Below are positions 25,512-33,140 of a DNA stretch of 64,000 nt, piece by piece. How positions within the stretch are numbered: the first letter of the stretch is position 1; the number at the start of each line of letters is the position of its first letter. The notes below the pieces were generated by a model, which was not told where the DNA came from, did not search any database, and was given only the letters and a program-made list of their open reading frames with translations. The position numbers and the translations under genes were made by a program. The DNA is taken from contig OY970206.1 in the NCBI GenBank assembly GCA_963708425.1, forward strand, positions 1,984,001 through 2,048,000, read 5' to 3'. Origin of the DNA: JACMNW01 sp963708425. GTDB taxonomy: Bacteria > Pseudomonadota > Alphaproteobacteria > Rhodobacterales > Rhodobacteraceae.

Positions 25512-27577
25512 GCCGGAATTTGCCCGACCATCGCTGGACGCGCATCCATGCCGATTTCTTCGTACGACAACACCGGCGCGGACAGGCCCTTCGCGCCCAT
25601 CACGGTGCGCAAGAACCGTCGGCGCAGAGTGGATGTAACAAGCGCCGGGTAAATCCCGGATTCTGCCGCCCGGTTCAGGCGATCTGCCAAAGCATTGGCA
25701 AGGCGGCTGAATTGTTCTGGCGGTAGTGCTACGTCCCTTTGGCCGCGGTCACCTTCCATCTGATAGGTGGTGAAGGTCTTCTCCCATTCGGGGGCCAGCT
25801 GAATCAGGGGGATCGTTCCATCGTCACGTTTCAATTCGGCCACAATCTGAAACCCGAGGCGCTGTCGTACATGTTCACAAACGGTCTCGGGCGAACCAAT
25901 GCCGCGAGATTCTGCGATTGATTCAAGGATAAGTGGCAGATTTCGGATCGAAACGCGCTCCTCCAACAGCAAACGCAGCACAGAAAGTAGGAGGTCGATC
26001 GGCACCTTTTCCGGGACCAGTTCATCCAGCAGTCGGCGGTTTGCTTCGGCTCGGCCGGAATCTGAGAGAGTTACGAATTCATCCAGAAGCCGCCGCAGGC
26101 CGCGCAATGTCAGCAACCGGGCGAGGTTGGTTTTCATCACTTCCAGCAAATGCGTTGCCAGCACTTCGGCGGGCGACACCACCGTAAGCCCGGCAAGTGC
26201 GGCCACTTCTTGATCGTCCGGTCTAATCCACCGGGCCGGGGCACCGTAAACCGGTTCTTTTACGTCTTGACCATCAGGCGCTGAAATACCGTCCATCAGC
26301 AACGCCAATACCCGATCCGGTACCAGCCCATCGCGGACGCGTTCCACGCCCTGCAAACGAATGCGGTAATTGCCGGGGGCAAGACTTGCTTCATCTGTCA
26401 GGCGAATTTCGGGCAAGATAAGACCAAACGCACTGGCTACATGGGTGCGCATATTGGCGATGCGCGCTTCTAAACCAGTGGCGGGATCAAGCACCATTGC
26501 CACGAGGTTTGGCGCAAACTCGATATGTACATCATCAAAATCAAGGATATCGCCCATTTTCCGAGGGCGCTTCGGCTCTGCCATGACCAGCGGAGTGGAT
26601 TGTGAGCGATTGGCTTTTTGGTAGCCAAAATAGGCAGCCGCCCCCAACGCTACCGCACCAAACATGAACGGCAGAAAAGGCATACCCGGCACAATGGCAA
26701 ACACACCCATCAAGACCGCAACAGTGCCAAGCGCGCCAGGATAATGGCCAAGTTGCGCAAAGAATGAGACATCTGTGGCACCCTTGGTGCCGCCGCGCGC
26801 CAGCAAAAGCGCCACTGCGACAGAGATGATCACTGCGGGTATTTGGCTGACCAGGCCGTCACCAACGGTTAGAATTGCATAGGTCTCGAACGCCAAAGAC
26901 ATCGGCATATTATGCATGACGACGCCCATGATCAGACCAACGACGATGTTCAGTCCGGTGATCAGCAATCCAGCGACAGCGTCACCTTTGACGAACTTTG
27001 ATACCCCATCGAGTGAGCCGAAAAAGTTTGTCTCGGCCAACTCTTGTTCGCGCCTGCGCTTCGCCTCGGCGTGGTCTATTGCTCCTGCGGCCATATCGCT
27101 ATCGATGGCCAATTGTTTGCCTGGCATTCCGTCCAAGGCAAAACGAGCGCCAACTTCGGCCATCCGGCCAGCCCCTTTGGTGATGACCACAAAGTTGACA
27201 ATCATCAGCACCAGAAAGATCACGACACCCAACAAGATATTGCCGCCCATGATGAAGTTGGCAAAGCCTTCGATCACATGCCCGGCGGCATCGGTACCTG
27301 TGTGTCCTTGGCCGATGATCAACTTGGTCGAGGATACATTCAACGAAAGGCGCAGCATCAGCGACGCCAGCAAAATAGTCGGAAAGGCCGAAAAATCCAG
27401 CGGCCGCTCGATGAACAGGGTTACGGTCAGCATCAAGATCGCTAGGGCAAAAGACAGGGCAAGACCTACATCCAAGACCCAAGACGGCACGGGCAGGATC
27501 ATCATGATGATCACCGCCATTAGCGCCAGAGCCAGCAGAATTGTAGGATGGTAGAAGCTGCCGAGTGTCAGTTTCAT
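25508..27577 (-). CDS. flhA: Flagellar export gate protein FlhA
   Basis: A 689-residue export protein with about eight N-terminal membrane segments (for example LDVGLALSFALAILML and the conserved FPTILLASLMLRLSLNVSSTKLI) and a large cytoplasmic domain that binds chaperones and substrates. The membrane-proximal GRMAEVGARFALDGMPGKQ is the family signature. I start at ATG 27577; the frame to 27814 overlaps the transglycosylase and adds 79 unlikely residues. The gene is coupled to the transglycosylase gene upstream and to fliR downstream. Confidence 0.95.
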   Translation of the reverse strand: MKLTLGSFYHPTILLALALMAVIIMMILPVPSWVLDVGLALSFALAILMLTVTLFIERPLDFSAFPTILLASLMLRLSLNVSSTKLIIGQGHTGTDAAGHVIEGFANFIMGGNILLGVVIFLVLMIVNFVVITKGAGRMAEVGARFALDGMPGKQLAIDSDMAAGAIDHAEAKRRREQELAETNFFGSLDGVSKFVKGDAVAGLLITGLNIVVGLIMGVVMHNMPMSLAFETYAILTVGDGLVSQIPAVIISVAVALLLARGGTKGATDVSFFAQLGHYPGALGTVAVLMGVFAIVPGMPFLPFMFGAVALGAAAYFGYQKANRSQSTPLVMAEPKRPRKMGDILDFDDVHIEFAPNLVAMVLDPATGLEARIANMRTHVASAFGLILPEIRLTDEASLAPGNYRIRLQGVERVRDGLVPDRVLALLMDGISAPDGQDVKEPVYGAPARWIRPDDQEVAALAGLTVVSPAEVLATHLLEVMKTNLARLLTLRGLRRLLDEFVTLSDSGRAEANRRLLDELVPEKVPIDLLLSVLRLLLEERVSIRNLPLILESIAESRGIGSPETVCEHVRQRLGFQIVAELKRDDGTIPLIQLAPEWEKTFTTYQMEGDRGQRDVALPPEQFSRLANALADRLNRAAESGIYPALVTSTLRRRFLRTVMGAKGLSAPVLSYEEIGMDARPAMVGQIPA

Positions 27578-28314
27578 GGCGACCCGCCAATCAACCTGAT
27601 ACCAGTAGCAACTCGTGGAACAAGTGAGGCCGAACTTCCTTGAAGGCCTGCCTGTAACAACGGAAAGCGGTTGATGCGGGGGGCTTGTGGTCCATCGGCG
27701 TAGCTTTGCAAGGGTTGGTCCGCCAGCCCGGCCAGTATCGTATCGAATTTGGCTTGATAGCGATCTGCCAGTTCCGGCGTGCGCGAATGGTAGGCTGCGG
27801 CGGCCAACGACCAATCACCTTTTTCGGCGTACAAGTCCGACAGAAACTGTGCTGCATAAAGTGCGTTGCTGGTCGGATCGAACATGTCGATGGTCGATGT
27901 GAAGCCTTTCGAATGCCAGCGATGGTTCAGCTGAAAACAACCCACATCAAAGTTGCGCAACCCCTGATCCAGTTGGGTTTCCGCAAAACTAACTGCCTCT
28001 TCCGGGGTGGAAAACCAGTGCCCCTTCCCGGCTTGGTTGACGGCCCACGGCCAGGGCCTAAGACCAGTTTCGGTGCTGCGACCTGTTTCCGTAAGCGTGA
28101 CGGCCAGCAACACTGACTGCGGCACACCGGTTTGGTTGGCGGCTTTCTGGGCGGCAATATCGCAAAGATTGGCGGCATCCCGTGCGCCCCTTGCGGTCGT
28201 GTTGCCGTCGCAGGGTAAAATCGCGAATAAAACAGTCGCCAAGCCTGTCTTCAGCGCAAACAAACGAAGCCCAGTCGACATTGTCAGTAAGTTTGAACGC
28301 ATCTTGGGTTTCAC
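27574..28314 (-). CDS. Periplasmic lytic transglycosylase, flagellar-locus (SltF-like)
   Basis: A 246-residue protein with an N-terminal hydrophobic export sequence (FALKTGLATVLFAILP) and an SLT-type transglycosylase domain. The catalytic-type motif TETGR puts the likely acid Glu76, followed by WPWAVNQAGKGHWF and CFQLNHRWHS. It probably opens peptidoglycan for rod passage, the role of the single-function FlgJ-like protein's missing domain; SltF of Rhodobacter sphaeroides has this role. The start may also lie at 28302 or 28281. It sits 105 bases after the 744-residue gene and overlaps flhA. Confidence 0.8.
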   Translation of the reverse strand: MKPKMRSNLLTMSTGLRLFALKTGLATVLFAILPCDGNTTARGARDAANLCDIAAQKAANQTGVPQSVLLAVTLTETGRSTETGLRPWPWAVNQAGKGHWFSTPEEAVSFAETQLDQGLRNFDVGCFQLNHRWHSKGFTSTIDMFDPTSNALYAAQFLSDLYAEKGDWSLAAAAYHSRTPELADRYQAKFDTILAGLADQPLQSYADGPQAPRINRFPLLQAGLQGSSASLVPRVATGIRLIGGSP

Positions 28315-28419
28315 CCGTCACGGTGGCCCATTCGCCCCGTATTTCCATGCTGGAGCCTAGGGTGCGAATCTTTCCAATCCGTAACCAAACCCGGATATCT
28401 CGAAGCAAAACCGAAAAAA

Positions 28420-30654
28420 CTAATCCCTCGGACCCGGGCCGGGAACGCCCTGCAAAAGGGCAGTCAGCGTCGCGCGCGCAGCGACACTGTCCGCTACCAG
28501 CGCCGTCCCGACCGCAAGGGGCCCGGGCGCTTCTGGCACACCGTCGGCTGTGCCAGCGACCACTAACGCAGCTGCGGCCTGCCACGGTGAGGTGTCACTT
28601 TGTGACAGATGGTCCCAATTCCGGGCCCAGCCTTGCGCGCGCAATTCGGCTTCGGTGTTCCCGGCGTTTCGCCACGCCTGCGCGGCGTCGCTGGGTTTGC
28701 CCAACTGCGCAAGTGCCCTTGCTCGCGATTCTGATGCGGCGCTGTCTTCTAACCCGATAATCCAGCCTAAACTCGCCTCTGCATCCCCGATTGATAGGCT
28801 GGCAGTTGCTGCCAAAATACGATCAACCTGATCGGTTTCATTTGTCATCGGGCCGATCCAAACTAGTGCTGCATCCGATAATCCGAGAGCCTGTAGATGC
28901 GCCGCAATCTGGCTGCGTTCAGCGGCGGCAACGACCGGTAAGGTGAAATCCTTCGGCAGAACCGCATGATTGAGGATCGCCATATCCGACCCGGACCCTG
29001 CCAATAACCGCCAAAGATCGGGCTCTGCCGTGGCCATCTGGGGCAGCAGCGCAAAGGCCTGATCAAAATCACCAGATGACGCCAGCGCCAAGATTTGTGC
29101 GCGTCGCAGCGTCGGCTCAAGATCGCTGCCGGCCTGTTCGCGCAACAGGGCCGCTAAAGCTGTTGGGGTTTCTGGATCAACTGCGTCGCCTGCCGCAATC
29201 TGGGCGTCGACTATGGCGATGAGGGTCTCGGCGGTGACCGACCCGGCCTCGGGCAACAGCGCTTCCATTTGTGCCCCAGCGGCACCGGCATCGCCTGCGG
29301 CAAAGTCGATACTGGCTTTCATCAGAGCGACTTCGGGCCCCGGTTCGGTGACAGATCGTTGAACGGCGCTGCTGATCGATCGGGCGGTGGCCAGATCATC
29401 AATCGCCAGAAACTTGGTTGCCAGATCGGGCCCAAGATTTTGCCGGAGATGCGCCGGAAGGGCCGAAAATGCGCGCAAGACAGCATCCGTCTTGGGCTTC
29501 TCTGCCATGCTCAGTTGCGGCAGTGCCAAGCTGGCCCAGAGCGCCGCCGCGTTATCGCAAGTCTGCATATTCCTGAATGGGCCTGTAGCATCAGGTTCGC
29601 CGTCAACCAGCTTTGCCATGCTTTTCCAAAGCGCCGCATCCGCGTCATCGACTGCCATTTCCGTCAGCAGTTGCTGGGCTTCGGCCCCAAAACCAAGATG
29701 GATTAGCAGCTTAACGGCACCAATCACCACACCATTATCTGGCCGATCAAACTCCCCGATCAACCCGCTGCGACTGTCCGAAAGCTGGGTCGAAACCGGT
29801 TGATCACTCCCCCAGGCCGACAGATCAAGACGTTCATCGGAGACGCACGCTGCGCCGTCATGGATCAGGCGGCTGTCGGGATCTTGCTTGGTCATCACCT
29901 CAAATCCCGGCACATCGCCCAGAAGAATGTTCGCGCGCGCACCAATGGGTAAAGGGTCGGCTGCGTTGCGCGCGCTTAGGCTTGGTTGCTCCATCTGAAC
30001 GATGCCTTGTGCGGCACCCCGGCTAAGTTGCCGCAACAGCGCATCTTGCAGTCGACCTACATCGTGATGTGGCAGGATGATTTCAAACGCGGGATCAGGT
30101 TCCTGCGTCTTAAGCGGCGGCGGCTCATCAGAAACCAGCCAATCGTAATTGGGCATGGGCGTCGTTGCGTTGCCATTCACGGCGAATCCGGCTCGCGGTC
30201 TTGCGCGCGGGCGCTGGGTCGGGCGAGCAGCAAGTTCTATCGCACCAAGACCGTCTGCCGGGCTATCCAAACCCAATTCGAAAGATGATTCCTTTGGCGG
30301 CGGGCCATCACGCAGATCGATCACGATGATGCCGGGACGAAACTCGAACGGCAGAGCGTGACAGGCGCAAGCAATACCCAACCGCAAACTGCCACTTGCC
30401 GGGTCCATCCAGATAGCAGCAAGGCGGTTGCGCTGAATGTCGTCAAACACGCGCGTCACATCAAAGCGCAAGTTTTCACCGGTGATGCGCAACTCGTATC
30501 CTTCAGCAGTGCGGCCGACATGCCATTCGGTTGGCTGTGGTAGTTCCAATACCAGCCGGGTGAAACCGGGGTGATCGCCCGATTTGACGGCGACAGTCTG
30601 GGCAAATGCAGTTTGCGCCATCGCGAGCCAAATCAACAACCCGAGACGCTTCAT
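28420..30654 (-). CDS. Large periplasmic flagellar-locus protein, MotC-like candidate
   Basis: A 744-residue protein with an N-terminal signal peptide (cleavage likely after about residue 18, AFA-Q). The region at about 20-130 looks like an AMIN-type beta module (GDHPGFTRLVLELP to RPGIIVIDLRDG). Then comes a proline-rich linker, and the rest, from about residue 280, is Ala/Leu-rich helical repeats that resemble TPRs. I do not recognise it as a named family. It starts in a four-base overlap with motA. In rhizobia the periplasmic motor protein MotC is helical, coded with motB, and needs the chaperone MotE; a MotE-like gene lies just upstream here. A MotC-like role is inferred from context only. 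Confidence 0.6.
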   Translation of the reverse strand: MKRLGLLIWLAMAQTAFAQTVAVKSGDHPGFTRLVLELPQPTEWHVGRTAEGYELRITGENLRFDVTRVFDDIQRNRLAAIWMDPASGSLRLGIACACHALPFEFRPGIIVIDLRDGPPPKESSFELGLDSPADGLGAIELAARPTQRPRARPRAGFAVNGNATTPMPNYDWLVSDEPPPLKTQEPDPAFEIILPHHDVGRLQDALLRQLSRGAAQGIVQMEQPSLSARNAADPLPIGARANILLGDVPGFEVMTKQDPDSRLIHDGAACVSDERLDLSAWGSDQPVSTQLSDSRSGLIGEFDRPDNGVVIGAVKLLIHLGFGAEAQQLLTEMAVDDADAALWKSMAKLVDGEPDATGPFRNMQTCDNAAALWASLALPQLSMAEKPKTDAVLRAFSALPAHLRQNLGPDLATKFLAIDDLATARSISSAVQRSVTEPGPEVALMKASIDFAAGDAGAAGAQMEALLPEAGSVTAETLIAIVDAQIAAGDAVDPETPTALAALLREQAGSDLEPTLRRAQILALASSGDFDQAFALLPQMATAEPDLWRLLAGSGSDMAILNHAVLPKDFTLPVVAAAERSQIAAHLQALGLSDAALVWIGPMTNETDQVDRILAATASLSIGDAEASLGWIIGLEDSAASESRARALAQLGKPSDAAQAWRNAGNTEAELRAQGWARNWDHLSQSDTSPWQAAAALVVAGTADGVPEAPGPLAVGTALVADSVAARATLTALLQGVPGPGPRD

Positions 30655-31520
30655 GCCGCGTCCTGCTTTAGACCACGCAATGCTGTCTCCAAATCACCAA
30701 AGCTGGGGCGCACGCTGTGCGGTGTGTTTTGCCGCCCCACTTCGATGCAGATATTGGGGGCATGATTGTGTAGATTGGCCACCAACACCTCGCGGATGAG
30801 CAAGTAGAAACGGCCGTCTTCGTCCACCACAGCCTTTACGCGGGTTGCGAAGGGGCCGACCAAACCATAGGCCAGAAACACGCCCAAAAAGGTGCCAACC
30901 AACGCCCCGCCAATCATCTTGCCAAGAATTTCGGGCGGCTGATCAATTGACGCCATGGTTTTGATCACGCCAAGCACGGCTGCCACAATGCCAAGCGCGG
31001 GCAGCGCATCCGCCATCGATTGCAGGGCGTGGCTGGAGTGCAGCGCGTGATTGTGGTTATTTTCCATACGCTTATCGAGCACCTCTTCCACTTGATGCGG
31101 ATCATCATAGTTCATCGAGGCAGCGCGGAAGGTATCGCAAATCAGATCGACCGTTTCATGATCATGCTGGATTTTGGGATAGCGGCCAAAAATTGCGGAC
31201 TCGTGCGGATTTTCGATGTGTTCTTCCAGCCCAATGGGGTTGGTGCGGGCTATACGGATCAATTCGAATAACAGACATAGCAGATCGCGATAATCATCCG
31301 GTTTCCATCGCGGACCTTTAAAGACTTTTCCGACATCCCGGATGGCCTGCTTTACGCCCGCGAAGTCGTTTGACAACAGGAACGCCCCAACTGCGGCGCC
31401 GCCAATCATGATCATTTCGAACGGAAGCGAATGCAGGATGATCCCCATCTTGCCGCCCGCAAGCACATAGCCGCCAAAGACCATGATGAAGATTACTGCG
31501 ATTCCTATGAAGCCGAACAT
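30651..31520 (-). CDS. motA: Flagellar motor stator protein MotA
   Basis: A 289-residue inner-membrane stator subunit with four membrane segments and a large cytoplasmic loop that acts on FliG. The loop carries the conserved GLEEHIENPHESAIFGRYP segment, and the proline-bearing helices ALPALGIVAAVLGVIKTM and the last segment GTFLGVFLAYGLVGPFATRVK are typical. I start at ATG 31520, which gives the family start MFGFIGIAVIF; the frame from 31562 would add 14 residues. The stop overlaps the 744-residue gene. motB is not adjacent; it lies at 41403-42242. Confidence 0.95.
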   Translation of the reverse strand: MFGFIGIAVIFIMVFGGYVLAGGKMGIILHSLPFEMIMIGGAAVGAFLLSNDFAGVKQAIRDVGKVFKGPRWKPDDYRDLLCLLFELIRIARTNPIGLEEHIENPHESAIFGRYPKIQHDHETVDLICDTFRAASMNYDDPHQVEEVLDKRMENNHNHALHSSHALQSMADALPALGIVAAVLGVIKTMASIDQPPEILGKMIGGALVGTFLGVFLAYGLVGPFATRVKAVVDEDGRFYLLIREVLVANLHNHAPNICIEVGRQNTPHSVRPSFGDLETALRGLKQDAA

Positions 31521-31585
31521 GCCCTGATCCCTAGCTGATGTTTTGTTGGGGCATTCTCGCAAACCCGCGTTAAGAAACCCTCACT

Positions 31586-32161
31586 TCAATTTTTGGGAAC
31601 AAGCGCATTTCGTCCAGCCAACAGCACGCTGATGCCGTACGCCGCTTCTGGTGACAGGCCGGTCATCACGGCGGCAGCGGCATCAGGGCGCATGCGGCCA
31701 AGAAACCCGGCGGCAAATTCCGGGGCCATAGCCTCGAAGACAGCCGATGCGTCTTTCGGCTTCATGGCCTCATAGACCGACGTCAATCGCGCAAGATCAT
31801 CCTCGGCGGCTCCATCGGCAAGTGACAATGTTTCCGAAAGCTTTGCCTCAACTGCCGTCATTTCGGCCAAGCGCGACGCAATTGCGCTTTCGGCAAGCGC
31901 CAGCGCCGCCATCCGATCTGCCAGCGCCGCTTCCTGTTTGGCAACGTGGCTCTCACGCTTGATCAAGGCTTCGGCTAGGGCCAGCGGCGGTTCGGGGCAA
32001 TTCATTGCGGCAACATCTCCGTCTGCCGCTATGGCTTCCGCCCCCTCCTCCGCCAAGGCAACGCCCACGCCTGCACCAGTGCGCAAAGCGCCGGATGACG
32101 CAAACAGCAACGCAAGGATAATTAGCGTGCCGCGGCCACCAGATCTACGCCGGGCCGTCAT
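31586..32161 (-). CDS. MotE-like protein (MgtE-N-like domain)
   Basis: A 191-residue protein with an N-terminal hydrophobic segment (about residues 12-31), a predicted coiled coil (roughly 60-115, with KQEAALADRMAALALAES) and a C-terminal domain with the MgtE-N-type DLARLTSVYEAMKPKDASAVFEAM motif. This layout matches MotE of rhizobia, a periplasmic chaperone for MotC. Its start overlaps the next upstream gene by four bases, and it ends 65 bases before motA. Confidence 0.75.
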   Translation of the reverse strand: MTARRRSGGRGTLIILALLFASSGALRTGAGVGVALAEEGAEAIAADGDVAAMNCPEPPLALAEALIKRESHVAKQEAALADRMAALALAESAIASRLAEMTAVEAKLSETLSLADGAAEDDLARLTSVYEAMKPKDASAVFEAMAPEFAAGFLGRMRPDAAAAVMTGLSPEAAYGISVLLAGRNALVPKN

Positions 32162-32547
32162 TCTGCCGCCTCCAGGTCATCGCGAACAGGTCGGCGGCGC
32201 ATGAAACGCAGTTTGCGTTCACCGATGCATTGGTCGACCTCGACCACAGACCCACCACCGGGTTCGGGCAAGTCGTGCATTGATGCCATCAGAATTTCCA
32301 GCTTCGCTGCAACCAATTCTGATCGACCTGTCAGCGCCTCAAGGCTGGCAGCGGACCCAATGGCTGCAGCACGTGCTTTATCAAGTGCGTGGGTCATGTC
32401 ATCGACTTGCGCAGACAGAACGGCAATTGCGCCGCCCATTCCGTTTTCCAAGGTGGAAAAGCGCTTGAGCCGTGCCGCTAGGACGTAGCAATAGATGGCG
32501 GCCCCGAAAGTGCCCGCAATCATCAAGATATTTGCGATAAGTTCCAT
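32158..32547 (-). CDS. Small flagellar-locus membrane protein (DUF6468-like)
   Basis: A 129-residue protein with one N-terminal membrane segment (about residues 3-24, LIANILMIAGTFGAAIYCYVL) and a predicted coiled coil after it (about 33-88), then a Pro/Gly stretch and a basic tail. Proteins of this layout beside fliL in alphaproteobacteria are grouped as DUF6468; I recall the family by layout only. The function is unknown; a role in placing or anchoring the flagellar motor is possible. It is 11 bases after fliL and overlaps the motE-like gene. Confidence 0.6.
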   Translation of the reverse strand: MELIANILMIAGTFGAAIYCYVLAARLKRFSTLENGMGGAIAVLSAQVDDMTHALDKARAAAIGSAASLEALTGRSELVAAKLEILMASMHDLPEPGGGSVVEVDQCIGERKLRFMRRRPVRDDLEAAE

Positions 32548-32558
32548 CCGACACCTTC

Positions 32559-33038
32559 TTAGTTCAAAACAAATTCAGTGATCAGCAGATCGCGCACGCG
32601 GCCTTCGCCAGTCACAATCTGGATACGACGCAGCATCTGCGCCCTGATCCGCACGAGCGCCGACGGGTCTTCCAGTTCGGCCACTTCGACAGCACGCAAA
32701 TAGCTGTTCAGCACATCCAGAATGCGGGGTTTTAGCAGCGTAACCTCCGCCGAATGCGGCCCGGAAACTTCCAATTGGGCGGTAAAGCGCAGGTGGCGGC
32801 TTTGCGACGCGGCCCCTAGCGATATGACGACCGGATCAATCGGAACAAAAGCAATATCCGGCAGTGCCGCCACATCGTGTTCGGGCGCATGCGCGTCACC
32901 CGATCCCAGGATCATGCCCGAAAATGCTGCATAAAAGCCGCCCCCCCCAAGCGCCAGTGCAAGCACAAGCCCGATGATCATCGGCCGTTTGGATTTCTTC
33001 TTGGGGGCCGTGTCCAGTGCTGTTTCAGGTTCGGCCAA
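32559..33038 (-). CDS. fliL: Flagellar basal-body-associated protein FliL
   Basis: A 159-residue bitopic protein with a cytoplasmic Lys-rich N-terminus (KKKSKRPM), a membrane segment with a four-glycine run (LVLALALGGGGFYAAF) and a periplasmic FliL domain ending IQIVTGEGRVRDLLITEFVLN. I start at TTG 33038, six bases after GGAGG, the strongest ribosome-binding site in the region; the GTG at 33086 would add 16 unlikely residues and lies in a CtrA-like site. It heads the motA-flhA unit. The G8 tract that codes for the glycine run could slip. Confidence 0.87.
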   Translation of the reverse strand: MAEPETALDTAPKKKSKRPMIIGLVLALALGGGGFYAAFSGMILGSGDAHAPEHDVAALPDIAFVPIDPVVISLGAASQSRHLRFTAQLEVSGPHSAEVTLLKPRILDVLNSYLRAVEVAELEDPSALVRIRAQMLRRIQIVTGEGRVRDLLITEFVLN

Positions 33039-33085
33039 GGGCCACCTCCGGGTATGTTGCCTGAACAGATATAGAACATAGGTCA

Positions 33086-33100
33086 CTAACCGATTGTTAA
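33086..33100 (-). promoter_or_regulatory. CtrA-like site between fliL and fliF
   Basis: On the minus strand TTAA, seven bases, TTAG: one mismatch from TTAA-N7-TTAA. It lies in the 102-base divergent region between fliL (start 33038) and fliF (start 33141), and so could control both long operons. Confidence 0.4.
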
Positions 33101-33140
33101 GACCGATCCTGCAAAGCTGAATTCGAACGGGCAGAAGCCC

